A DNA stretch of 64,000 bases, taken from contig NZ_BDCD01000037.1 in NCBI RefSeq assembly GCF_001613325.1, positions 1 to 64,000 on the forward strand, written 5' to 3'. Shown piece by piece: positions 16,865-25,800 of the stretch. Position numbers and translations under genes: made by a program. Position 1 is the stretch's first letter. Each line of letters opens with the position of its first letter. Source of the DNA: Nocardia yamanashiensis NBRC 100130 (GTDB taxonomy: Bacteria; Actinomycetota; Actinomycetes; Mycobacteriales; Mycobacteriaceae). The notes under the pieces are model-generated. The model was given only the letters and a program-made list of their open reading frames with translations, had not been told where the DNA came from and made no database searches.

Positions 16865-18428
16865 TCTCGGCGGCCTCGGATTTGCCGAGCCGGACCAGGC
16901 ATTCGTGATAGCCGTGCAGGCTCCAGACATTGCCGGGATGCTGGGCGGCGCGCGGCAGCGTGTGGTCCAGGCCCAGGTCGGCGCGGTAGACGGCCTCGGC
17001 CTCGGCGACGTGCCCCTGCTCCAGCAGTAGCGCGCCGTAGGCGTGGCGGGTCGGCTGCATCCAGCCCCAGGGTTCGTCGTAGGGCAGGTTGTCGTCGAGT
17101 TCTATGGAGCGGCGCAGCGCTTCGAAAGCCTTGTCGTACTCGCCCTTTCGATACCGCAGTTCGCCCTCCAGCATGGCGGCGGCGATGGCGAGGATATCGC
17201 GGCAGGTGTTGTTGAACAGGGTCCGGGATTCGGGGACGGCAGCGGCGGCGGTCTCGAACAGGCGCTGCTGCTCCTCGGCTTCGGCGATACGGCCGGTCGC
17301 GGAATACGCGACGCCCTTGGCGTAGTGCAGCATCGCGGTGGTGACGCAGTACAGCTCCGGATCCTGCGGCAGCGGCAGCTCGAGGATCTCCGCCCACTTG
17401 CCGAACCGGATGAAGGCGTGCACCCGCATGGACAGGAAGCTCTCCAGCCAATCGGCCATGGGCGGCGACGGCACCCGCAGCAGTTCCTCGGGAATCGACC
17501 GCTCCAGTCGCGCAACGGTTTCCAGCGCCGTCGCCGACTGCCCGAGGAACATCGCCCCGTAGATCTTGAAGTGGTAGTTGTGCGCCCGGTACAGCGTGTA
17601 GAAGTTGATCCCGCCCGCCTGCCGCGCATACCGCTCGTCCGCGGCGATGGCGGCCGAGTTCATCGCCACCACACCGCGATAGTCGCCGCACAGCACCGCC
17701 AGATGCGACGGCATATGTTCCAAATGCCCGGCGTCGGGCACCAGCCCGCGCAGCCGATCCGCCACGGCCAGTGCGGATTCCGGGGTCGCCGACATCTCCA
17801 TCAGATGGATGTACAGGTGCAGCAGACCCGGATGCTCCTGCCCCGCTTCGGTTTCCAGCGCCCGATCCAGGATCGCCTTCGCTTCCAGGGTGTGCGCGCC
17901 CGCCGCGGCCGCCCCGGTGCGCTGATCCCACAGGGCCCACGGCGTCAGGTTCATCAACGCGTCCGCGCACAGCGCCGCGACGTCGAGATCATCCGGAAAC
18001 TGCTTGTACACCAGGCGCATTGCCTCGGCGTAGGCGAGATTCCAGCCCGCACCGTCGTCGGGCGTCCCGCTCGGATACCGGGCGGCCAGCGCCTGCACCA
18101 GCGCCCGCTCCACCGGCGACGCGCCCGCCGCCAGCTCGACCGCCCGCGCCACCGCGCCGTGCGTGCTCGCGACCGTCTCCGCCAGCTCGGTCGCGTCGAA
18201 GAATTCCCACGGCTTGTTGTAGTTCGGTCCCAGCGCGAATGCCACGCCCCAGTACGCCATCGCGAATTCCGGATCGGCCGCCGCGGCCTGCCGGAAACAC
18301 CGTACGGCCTCTTCGTGATTGAAGGCGTAGGTCCAGATCAGGCCCCGGTCGAACCACAGCCGCGCGGTATCGGAAACGGTGGTGACGGGTCGGGTGTAAC
18401 TGCCGAGATCGTAGTAATCCGCGGTCAT
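16767..18428 (-). CDS. TPR-repeat protein of unknown function
   Basis: The 553-residue protein is helical throughout with TPR-like units, for example FNHEEAVRCFRQAAAADPEF near residues 37-56 and further units near 180-230 and 440-520. LGPNYNKPW and a Cys/His-rich end (ASCYCRLRPEHCCH) are distinctive. No catalytic motif or signal peptide is seen. It is transcribed toward the mannosyltransferase and overlaps its 3' end. The start ATG 18428 has no clear Shine-Dalgarno; CTATCA 5 nt upstream suggests another leaderless start. Related long TPR proteins are widespread in actinobacteria, and their function is unknown. Confidence 0.75.
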   Translation of the reverse strand: MTADYYDLGSYTRPVTTVSDTARLWFDRGLIWTYAFNHEEAVRCFRQAAAADPEFAMAYWGVAFALGPNYNKPWEFFDATELAETVASTHGAVARAVELAAGASPVERALVQALAARYPSGTPDDGAGWNLAYAEAMRLVYKQFPDDLDVAALCADALMNLTPWALWDQRTGAAAAGAHTLEAKAILDRALETEAGQEHPGLLHLYIHLMEMSATPESALAVADRLRGLVPDAGHLEHMPSHLAVLCGDYRGVVAMNSAAIAADERYARQAGGINFYTLYRAHNYHFKIYGAMFLGQSATALETVARLERSIPEELLRVPSPPMADWLESFLSMRVHAFIRFGKWAEILELPLPQDPELYCVTTAMLHYAKGVAYSATGRIAEAEEQQRLFETAAAAVPESRTLFNNTCRDILAIAAAMLEGELRYRKGEYDKAFEALRRSIELDDNLPYDEPWGWMQPTRHAYGALLLEQGHVAEAEAVYRADLGLDHTLPRAAQHPGNVWSLHGYHECLVRLGKSEAAEIIAQQLKLAAAVADVPIEASCYCRLRPEHCCH

Positions 18429-18501
18429 CGACTGATAGTGCCATGAATCGCGGTGATCACAACCGGTGTCCGCCGGTCCTGTCCCTCGCTAACGTGCGAT
18501 G

Positions 18502-19206
18502 GTGACCACTGAATCGACCATCGATGTCGCGCTGCACCCGCTCGACGATCCGGTCCGGACTTCGTTGCGCGGCGCGCACCGGCGATTCGCGGACTGGTCC
18601 GGGCAGATCGGCCGCTATCACCCGGAAGTCGCCCGCTTCGTCGGTCATCCGCCCGTCCTCGACGATCAGGACTGGATCGACCTGGCCACCCTGCTCGGTC
18701 CCGGCGGCGCCACCGGCCTGCGCGGCGCGGGCCATGTGCCCCCGCCCGGCTGGACCGTGCTGGACGCCTTCGATTCGGTCCAAATGGACGGCAGCGCACT
18801 GGAAGTCGCGCCCGATCCCGAACTCGAGGTGCTGACCGCCGCCGACGTCCCCGAGATCCTGGACCTCATCGCCCGCACCGACCCCGGCCCCTACGCGCCC
18901 CGCACCATCGAGCTGGGCACCTACCTCGGCTACCGCGTGGACGGCCGCCTGGTCGCCATGGCGGGCGAGCGCCTGCACCCGCCCGGCTGGACCGAGATCA
19001 GCGCCGTCTGCACCGATGCCGAATTCCGCGGCCGCGGCCTCGCCACCCGTCTGATCCGTGCGGTCGGCGCGGGTATCCGGGCGCGCGGCGAGACCCCGTT
19101 CCTGCACGCCCTCGCCCGCAACACCACCGCCATCAGCCTCTACGAAACCCTCGGCTTCACCATCCGCAAGCGCTCGCTGCTGACCCTGGTCCAAGCTCCC
19201 GGCTGA
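18502..19206 (+). CDS. GNAT-family N-acetyltransferase
   Basis: The C-terminal half (residues ~110-234) has the GNAT fold marks: ISAVCTDAEFRGRGLATRLI with the acetyl-CoA pyrophosphate loop RGRGLA, then HALARNTTAISLYETLGF. The N-terminal ~100 residues are a poorly conserved partner domain. GTG 18502 lies exactly 6 nt after the -10-like TAACGT (18490-18495), so I choose it over ATG 18499 on the leaderless rule. The substrate is unknown. It is divergent from the TPR gene. Confidence 0.82.
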   Translation: MTTESTIDVALHPLDDPVRTSLRGAHRRFADWSGQIGRYHPEVARFVGHPPVLDDQDWIDLATLLGPGGATGLRGAGHVPPPGWTVLDAFDSVQMDGSALEVAPDPELEVLTAADVPEILDLIARTDPGPYAPRTIELGTYLGYRVDGRLVAMAGERLHPPGWTEISAVCTDAEFRGRGLATRLIRAVGAGIRARGETPFLHALARNTTAISLYETLGFTIRKRSLLTLVQAPG

Positions 19207-19287
19207 CCCGCGCCGACGGCATCGCCCGGGCTCGAATCGCAGTTCCCCGCTCCGTGATCGGCTTGCCAAGCACCCGGTGCCTCTGTT

Positions 19288-19306
19288 TATGCTTAGGCTA
19301 ACCTAT
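19288..19306 (+). promoter_or_regulatory. Putative IdeR/DtxR iron box
   Basis: The 19-mer TATGCTTAGGCTAACCTAT agrees with the DtxR/IdeR consensus TTAGGTTAGGCTAACCTAA at 15 of 19 positions, including an unbroken 13-base core TTAGGCTAACCTA. It ends only a few bases before the AAGGAGAG Shine-Dalgarno of the next gene and overlaps a plausible -10 region (TTTATGCT), the position expected for iron-dependent repression. Confidence 0.65.
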
Positions 19307-19322
19307 CTAAGGAGAGCCTCTC

Positions 19323-19736
19323 ATGCTTCGCTCGCTCGTTGCCGCGTCGGTCGCGGCCGCTGCCCTGTTGATGCCGGCCGCCGCCGTCGTCGTCGCCACC
19401 GCTCCGGCTGCTGTCGCCGCTCCGGCGACACCGTCCGCCGGGGAACTGCAGGGCAAGTTGCAGGCCGCGCTGAACGGGTCGAGCGCCGAGCTGGAGTCGG
19501 GGAACGGCGGCAGCCTGGCCGGCGTCGGGCAGGTCATCAGCCGGATTCCGGGGTACAGCTGGGATGTCTCAGGGCCGGTGACCGTGGACGGCGACACCCT
19601 GTCGGCGACGCTGAACAGCCGCCTGGGCGATTACACCTTCCCGATTCCGGTGACCTGGAAGAACGTGGGCGGCACCTGGAAGCTGTCGCAGGAGAGCGAG
19701 AGCACCCTGGTGAGCTACGCCAATATGGCTTGGTAG
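19323..19736 (+). CDS. Secreted MTB12/CFP2-like protein
   Basis: A 137-residue exported protein with a clear Sec signal (positively charged start, Ala/Leu/Val core, cleavage near AVAAPA at residues ~32-37) and a compact mature domain. That domain contains LQGKLQAALNGSS, GYSWDVSGPVTVDG, TWKNVGGTWKLSQES and ends SYANMAW. This pattern is that of the low-molecular-weight antigen MTB12 (CFP2) family of mycolata. The function of the family is unknown; it is abundant in culture filtrates. AAGGAGAG lies 6 nt before ATG 19323. The iron box right upstream suggests induction under iron limitation, which I do not know as a documented feature of this family. Confidence 0.85.
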   Translation: MLRSLVAASVAAAALLMPAAAVVVATAPAAVAAPATPSAGELQGKLQAALNGSSAELESGNGGSLAGVGQVISRIPGYSWDVSGPVTVDGDTLSATLNSRLGDYTFPIPVTWKNVGGTWKLSQESESTLVSYANMAW

Positions 19737-19752
19737 TTCGACGGTACGGATG

Positions 19753-19785
19753 ACGAAGGCCCGGTCCATCGGACCGGGCCTTCGT
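19753..19785 (+). terminator. Hairpin terminator after the MTB12-like gene
   Basis: A perfect 15-bp stem (ACGAAGGCCCGGTCC and its complement) closes a 3-base loop, starting 17 nt after the stop codon. There is no T-run, as is usual for actinobacterial terminators. Confidence 0.7.
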
Positions 19786-19846
19786 CGTATCATCGGCCGG
19801 ATCGCGCTGCGGGACAGCGGGTTTCGGCCGGTATGAAGACGTCAAA

Positions 19847-19872
19847 AGCCTCGCACCCGGGGGTGCGAGGCT
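19847..19872 (-). terminator. Intrinsic terminator of the cold-shock gene
   Basis: A 12-bp stem AGCCTCGCACCC/GGGTGCGAGGCT lies 19 nt beyond the stop codon. On the minus strand it is followed directly by TTTTGAC, giving a classic hairpin plus U-tract. Confidence 0.8.
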
Positions 19873-19890
19873 CGATCGACTCAGAGTCGA

Positions 19891-20094
19891 TTAGATGACG
19901 CGGACGTCCTGGGCCTGCGGGCCCTTCTGCCCCTGGCCGATCTCGAACTCGACGCGCTGTCCCTCTTCGAGGGACTTGAAGCCCGAGCCGGACACGGCGG
20001 AGTAATGGACGAAGACGTCAGGGCCGCCACCATCCTGCGCGATGAAGCCGAAGCCCTTTTCGCTGTTGAACCACTTCACACTGCCTTGAGCCAT
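19891..20094 (-). CDS. cspA: CspA-type cold-shock protein
   Basis: The 67-residue single cold-shock domain begins MAQGSVKWFNSEKGFGFI and has RNP1 KGFGFI and RNP2 VFVHYSAV, the aromatic RNA-binding face of the OB-fold. It acts as an RNA chaperone. The gene ends at a strong intrinsic terminator. Its upstream stretch (20095-20371) is AT-richer than average and long enough for the extended 5' leader typical of csp genes; it also holds the divergent promoter of the exporter. Whether this copy is cold-induced or constitutive cannot be read from the sequence. Confidence 0.95.
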   Translation of the reverse strand: MAQGSVKWFNSEKGFGFIAQDGGGPDVFVHYSAVSGSGFKSLEEGQRVEFEIGQGQKGPQAQDVRVI

Positions 20095-20371
20095 TGCTTA
20101 CTTCATTCTTTTCTGTAGGTGAGCCAAGCGGATCACTTCGATAGCTCGGTCTCTGCAGACCAGACTGCCTTGTTACGACGATTTCGTCGCTATCCGCATG
20201 GCTAATTGTGAGCCAATCTACTCTAACGGACCGACGTGACCGCACATTGGGGTCGCATGTCGCGTCCCGGGCGTGTCGCGGTGCTCATTGCTCGGATGAT
20301 GAGCGTATCGGGCATTGGAGTGAGTGATTCGGCCATTGGAACGCTCACCGGCGCTGCCTAGCGTTGCTCAG

Positions 20372-21796
20372 GTGACTACTTCGCAACGCCTCGCGCTCCT
20401 GGTGCTCTCGGCGGCAATGTTGATGACCATCCTCGACGGCAGCATCGTCACCGTCGCCATGCCCGCGATCCAGCGCGATCTCGGCTTCAGCGCGGCGGGG
20501 CTGAGCTGGACGGTGAACGCCTACCTGATCGCCTTCGGCGGACTGCTGCTGCTGGCCGGGCGGCTGGGCGATCTGATCGGCAAGAAGCGGCTGTTCCTGG
20601 CCGGGAACGCGATCTTCACGGCCGCTTCGCTGGGCGCGGGACTCGCGGCGACTCCGGGGCAGTTGATCGCCGCACGGTTCGCCCAGGGGGTCGGAAGCGC
20701 CCTCGCCGCGGCGGTGGTGCTGGGCATCCTGGTCACCCTGTTCACCGAGAGCGGGCCGCGCGCCAAGGCCATCGGGGTGTTCAGCTTCACCGGGGCGGCG
20801 GGCGCTTCCATCGGGCAGGTGCTGGGCGGGGTGCTCACCGACGCGCTCAGCTGGCACTGGGTGTTCTTCATCAATGTGCCGATCGGCTTGGCCACCATCG
20901 CGCTGGCCGTGCGGGCGCTGCCGGACGATCAGGGGATCGGGCTGGCCGCCGGCGCCGACGTCCTGGGCGCGGTGCTGGTGACCGCGGGCCTGATGCTGGG
21001 GATCTACACCGTCGTGCAGGTCGCCGAGTACGGCTGGACGGCCGGGCGCACGCTGGCGCTGGGCGCGGTGTCGGCGGCGCTGCTCGCGGCCTTCCTGATC
21101 CGGCAGGCCAGGGCCGCCACGCCGCTGCTGCCGCTGCGAATCTTCCGCTCCCGCAATGTGTCCGGGGCCAATGCGGTGCAGATGCTGACGCTCTCGGCCA
21201 TGTTCGCCTTCCAGATCATCGTCGCGCTCTACATGCAGCAGGTGCTGGGCTACACCGCGCTCCAGACCGGTCTGGCGATGCTGCCCGCGGCGGTGGCCAT
21301 CGGCGGGGTGTCGCTGTTCGTCTCGGCTCCGCTCGCCGCCCGCATCGGCACCCGCAATGTGCTGATCGCCGGCCTGGTCCTGCTGCTGATCGGCATGCTG
21401 TGGCTGACCCGGCTGCCCGTGCACGCCGCCTACGCCGTCGATCTGCTGCCGATGATGGTGCTGGTGTCCGGCGGCGGCCTGGTGCTGCCCGCGCTGACCA
21501 CGCTCGGCATGTCCGGCGCCCGGGCCGATGACGCCGGGCTGGCGTCGGGCCTGTTCAACACCACCCAGCAGATCGGCATGGCCATCGGCATCGCGGTGCT
21601 GTCCACCCTGGCCGCCTCGCGCACCGGGACCCGCCTCGCCGCCGGTGCGTCCGAAGCCGCCGCCCTGACCAGCGGTTACCGCCTCGCCTTCGCCGTCGCG
21701 GCGGGACTGCTCGCCGTGGCCCTGGTGGTCAGCGCGGTGGTGCTGCGCCGCGAGGAGCCCGCCCACCCAGCGGACGCCGTCGCGCACGCCGCGTGA
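20372..21796 (+). CDS. MFS drug-efflux transporter, DHA2 (EmrB/QacA) type
   Basis: GTG 20372 lies 7 nt after TAGCGT (20359-20364), a leaderless arrangement, giving 474 residues with about 14 hydrophobic spans. Marks of DHA2 antiporters are the motif in span 1, LDGSIVTVAMPAIQRDLG, the loop 2-3 motif GRLGDLIGKKR, and motif C in span 5 near GAAGASIGQVLGGVL. These transporters export drugs or metabolites in exchange for protons. No regulator gene is adjacent, and the gene downstream is a cyclase-family protein in the same direction 48 nt on. The substrate is unknown. Confidence 0.9.
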   Translation: MTTSQRLALLVLSAAMLMTILDGSIVTVAMPAIQRDLGFSAAGLSWTVNAYLIAFGGLLLLAGRLGDLIGKKRLFLAGNAIFTAASLGAGLAATPGQLIAARFAQGVGSALAAAVVLGILVTLFTESGPRAKAIGVFSFTGAAGASIGQVLGGVLTDALSWHWVFFINVPIGLATIALAVRALPDDQGIGLAAGADVLGAVLVTAGLMLGIYTVVQVAEYGWTAGRTLALGAVSAALLAAFLIRQARAATPLLPLRIFRSRNVSGANAVQMLTLSAMFAFQIIVALYMQQVLGYTALQTGLAMLPAAVAIGGVSLFVSAPLAARIGTRNVLIAGLVLLLIGMLWLTRLPVHAAYAVDLLPMMVLVSGGGLVLPALTTLGMSGARADDAGLASGLFNTTQQIGMAIGIAVLSTLAASRTGTRLAAGASEAAALTSGYRLAFAVAAGLLAVALVVSAVVLRREEPAHPADAVAHAA

Positions 21797-21844
21797 GGGC
21801 TCGGTAGGTTCGGGGAGTATTCGATCGACAGACGGGCCGCACCA

Positions 21845-22771
21845 ATGGAATTGCCAGCCGAGTTCCGGGAAATCGCGAAGCGCGTGAACAACTGGGGGCG
21901 CTGGGGCAGCGCGGACGAGATCGGCACCCTGAACCTGATCACCGGCGAGGTGGTGCGGGCCGCCGCCGCCACCGTCCGCACCGGGCAGCGCGTCCCGCTC
22001 GCGGTCCCCTTGCACCAGAACGGCATTCAGACCGGGCTGATTCGCGGCCGGGTCAACCCGCTGCACACCATGGTCGCCGTCAATTGGGAACTGTTCGGCC
22101 CCGGCCTGATCGCCACCAGCGATGACACCGTCACCATGGGCCTGCAGGCCGGCACCCACTGGGACGCGCTCACCCACATCTCGCACTCGGGCGTCATCTA
22201 CAACGGCCGTCCCGCCGATTCCATTACCGCGCACGGCGGTTCGGCGTTCTCCGGTATCGACAAGGCCCGCCATATCGTCTCGCGCGGCGTGCTGCTGGAC
22301 GTGGCGCGGGCGCACGGCGTGGACCGCCTGGCCCCCGATCACGCCGTCACTCCCGAAGATCTAGACGCCGCAATGGAATTGGCGGGTACGCCGGTTCGCG
22401 CCGGTGACATCGTCCTGATCCGCACCGGCCAGATCCAGCTCTACCTGGCCGGTGATCGCACCGCCTACGCCATGCCCGCCCCCGGCCTCTCGGTCCGCTG
22501 CCCCGAATGGTTCCACGCCCGCGACGTCGCCGCGGTCGCCAACGACACCCTCACCTTCGAGATCTTCCCGGCGGAACTGGAGAACGGCTGGCTGGCCGTG
22601 CACGCCCTGCACCTGGTGGAAATGGGCATGCTGCAAGGACAGAACTGGAATCTGGAGGAGCTGTCGCAGGTGTGCGCTGCGGAGGGCCGCTACGAGTTCC
22701 TGCTCACCGCGACCCCGGAACCGTTCGTCGGGGCGACGGGGACGCCGGTGGCCCCGGTCGCCGTCTTCTGA
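21845..22771 (+). CDS. Cyclase-family (kynurenine-formamidase-like) metal hydrolase
   Basis: The 308-residue protein carries the signature AGTHWDALTHISH, the HxGTHxDxxxH metal-binding motif of the cyclase family (PF04199). That family includes bacterial kynurenine formamidase and isatin hydrolase. A second set of conserved residues is in DIVLIRTGQ and EIFPAELEN. It most likely opens an amide or ester bond in a small cyclic or N-formyl substrate using a divalent metal. No kynureninase or tryptophan dioxygenase gene is nearby, so a specific pathway cannot be named. It is possibly co-transcribed with the exporter. ATG 21845 has no good Shine-Dalgarno. Confidence 0.82.
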   Translation: MELPAEFREIAKRVNNWGRWGSADEIGTLNLITGEVVRAAAATVRTGQRVPLAVPLHQNGIQTGLIRGRVNPLHTMVAVNWELFGPGLIATSDDTVTMGLQAGTHWDALTHISHSGVIYNGRPADSITAHGGSAFSGIDKARHIVSRGVLLDVARAHGVDRLAPDHAVTPEDLDAAMELAGTPVRAGDIVLIRTGQIQLYLAGDRTAYAMPAPGLSVRCPEWFHARDVAAVANDTLTFEIFPAELENGWLAVHALHLVEMGMLQGQNWNLEELSQVCAAEGRYEFLLTATPEPFVGATGTPVAPVAVF

Positions 22772-22851
22772 CCGGCCGAGCGCGACCGAACCCCCACTGG
22801 GGCAAGGCTTATCAGGTCACTCGACGGGATCGGCGCGGCTAGCCTGTCTTA

Positions 22852-25800
22852 GTGGCGGTATCGGCTTTCGGGGGCGATGAAGTGAATAGTGGTTCTGCGC
22901 GAGAAGCATTCGCGCAGCGGATGACCGAATTGTTCGAGGCCGCCGGGAACCCGACCCTGGATCAGGTGGTGCGGACCACCAAGGCGCGATTGCGCGGCAC
23001 CCGGGGATTGCCGACCATCCAGCGGATCAGCGACTGGCGCTCGGGAAAGAACGTGCCGGCGCGGTTCGGCTCGCTGGAACCGGTGCTGGCGACGCTGTTC
23101 TACCTGGCGCAGGCCCGCAAGGAGCCGATCGCCGCGGGCCTGTCGAATGTCGTTGCGTGGCAGCGGCTGTGGGAGGCCGCCGTGGTCGAGGCGGGACCGA
23201 GCACGGCGCCCGCCGCACCGGCCCCGGCCGAGCGGGAGCCGATGCCGCCGCGGCCCACCCTGACCGACACCCTGCCGCGCGACGTGGAGACGCTGATCGG
23301 GCGGGAAGCGGAACTGGAGCGGATTCTCGCGGTCGCGGGCGCGGGCCGGGTGGTGTCCATCCACACCATCGACGGCATGCCCGGGATCGGCAAGACGGCG
23401 CTGGCGACCCGCGTCGCGCACCGGCTCGCGGACCAGTTCCCGGACGGGCGCTTCTTCGTGAACCTGCACGCCCACACCGCCGGGCAGCCGGCCGCCAAAC
23501 CCATCGACGTCTTGGGCGGGCTGCTCACCGATCTGGGCATCGATCCGCGCAATATCCCGGACAGCCTGGACAATCGGCGCAGCCTGTGGCGAGATCGGGT
23601 GGCGGGCAAGCGGATTCTGCTGGTGCTCGACGACGCGCAGGATCACGCACAGGTCGAGCCGCTGCTGCCGAACGGGCCCGGCTGCCTGACCTTGATCACC
23701 TCCCGCCGCCGCCTGGTCGCGCTGGACGGGTCGCAGCCCTTCGCCCTGGACACCCTCGATCCGGACAAGGCGGCGGAGCTGTTCCGGACGCTGGCCCGGC
23801 GGCCGCTCGGCGCCGGTGACGAAGCCGCAGTGGCCGAGATCGCCCGGCTGTGCGGTTACCTGCCGCTGGCCATCGTGCTGCTGGCGGGGCGGCTGGCCCA
23901 TCACGCCTCCTGGACCATCGCGCAGATGGCCGACGATCTGGCCATGGCGCAGGACCGGCTGGGCGAGCTGGAAGCGGGGGAGCGCGCCGTCTACGCCGCG
24001 TTCACCATGTCGTACCAGGATCTGCCGCCGGAACGGCAGCGCTTGTTCCGGCGGCTGAGCCTGCATCCCGGACCGGATATCGACAGCTATGCCACGGCCG
24101 TGCTGGACGATATTCCGGTGAGCGCGGCCCGGCGTGAACTGGATGCGCTGTTCACCGATCACCTGTTGGACGAACCCGCGGGGGGTCGCTATCGCATGCA
24201 CGATCTGCTGCGCGAGTTCGCGCTCGCGCTGGCCGGAGCGGATCCGCTCGACGAGCGCCGCGCGGTGGTGGATCGGCTGCTGGATCACTATCAGCACATC
24301 GGGGAACAGGCGGACCGGTACCTCGCGGGGGACACCCATCCCAAACCCGTCGCCGACGCGGAACCCGCTGCCGCATCGCACTTCTCGAACCGCACCCAAG
24401 CCCTGGCCTGGTTGCGGGCCGAGCGCGGCAACCTGCTCGGGTGCCTGGAATACGCTGCCGCCCGGCATCAGTCGGCGCGGGTGGTCGGGCTGACCAGCAT
24501 TCTGTCCGGGCTGTTGCGGCTGGACGGGCCGTGGTCGCTGGCCATCAAGCTGCATCGGCGGGCGGCCACCATCGCCGAGCACAGCGGGGATCTGGTGGGG
24601 ACGGCCGACGCGCTCAACGATCTCGGGCTGGTGCGGTATGCGTCCGGTGACTATCCCGGGACGGCGGATCTGGTGCGGCAGGCCCTGACCATCTATCAGG
24701 AGATCGGCGACCGGGTCGGGCAGGCGCACGCGCTCAGCAGCCTGGGCCGATTGGGTTACGCGACAGGCGATTACCCGGGCACCGCCGAACTGCTGCGGCA
24801 GGCGCTCGCCATCTACGAACAGGTCGGCGACCGCGGCGGGCAGGCGTACGCGCTCATCGGGATGGGCGTGGTGCGGTACACCATCGGCGACTATCCGGGC
24901 ACCGGTGACCAGATGCGCCGGGCCGCGGCGCTGTTCGACGAGATCGGGGACCGGTTCGGGGCGGCGTACGCGCTGCACGAGCGCGGCGTCGTCACCTATG
25001 CGACCGGCGACTACGAGACGGCCGGCGTGCTGGTGGGGCAGGCGCTGGAGAGCTATCGCGAGCTGGGCGACCGTTTCGCCGAGGCGTATGCGCTCAATGA
25101 CCTGGTGGCGGTGCGTTTCGCGACCGGCGACTATCCCGGGGTGGCGGAGCTGCTCGGGCAGGCCCTGGACATCCACCGGGAGATCGGGGACCGGCTGGGC
25201 GAGGCGTACGCGCTGGGCAGCCTGGGGCGGCTCGGGCATGCGGTCGGTGATCTGCCGGGGGCCGCGAACCGGATGGAGCAGGCGCTGGCCATCTTCCGGG
25301 AGATCGGCGACCGGGTGGGGCAGGCGTACGTGCTCAACGATCTGAGCCTGGTCCGGCATTCGACCGGGGCGTACGGGGTGGCCGCCGAGCGTATGCAGGA
25401 GGGGCTGGCCATCTTTCAGGAGATCGGGGACCGGGCGGGGGAGGCCTACACGCTCATCGCGCTGGGGCTGGTGCGGTACGCCGGCGGCGATTACGCGGGT
25501 GCGGAAGGCCCGATGGCGCGGGCGCTCGACATCTTCCAGGCCATCGGCGATCGGGTCGGGGAGGCGTACGCGCTGTGCAGTCTGGGCCGGCTGAGCTTCG
25601 TGGCGGGCGATCAGACCGTCGCGGTGGAGCGGCTGGGGCGGGCGCTGGGCATCTTCCAGGAGATCGGGGACCGGGTCGGGGAGGCGTACGCGCTGAGCAG
25701 CCTGAGCCGATTGCGCTTCGCCGCCGGCGATTCCGCGCGGAGCGAGGAGCTGGTGCGCCGGGCGCTGGGCATCTACGAGGAGATCGGGGACCGGTTCGGG

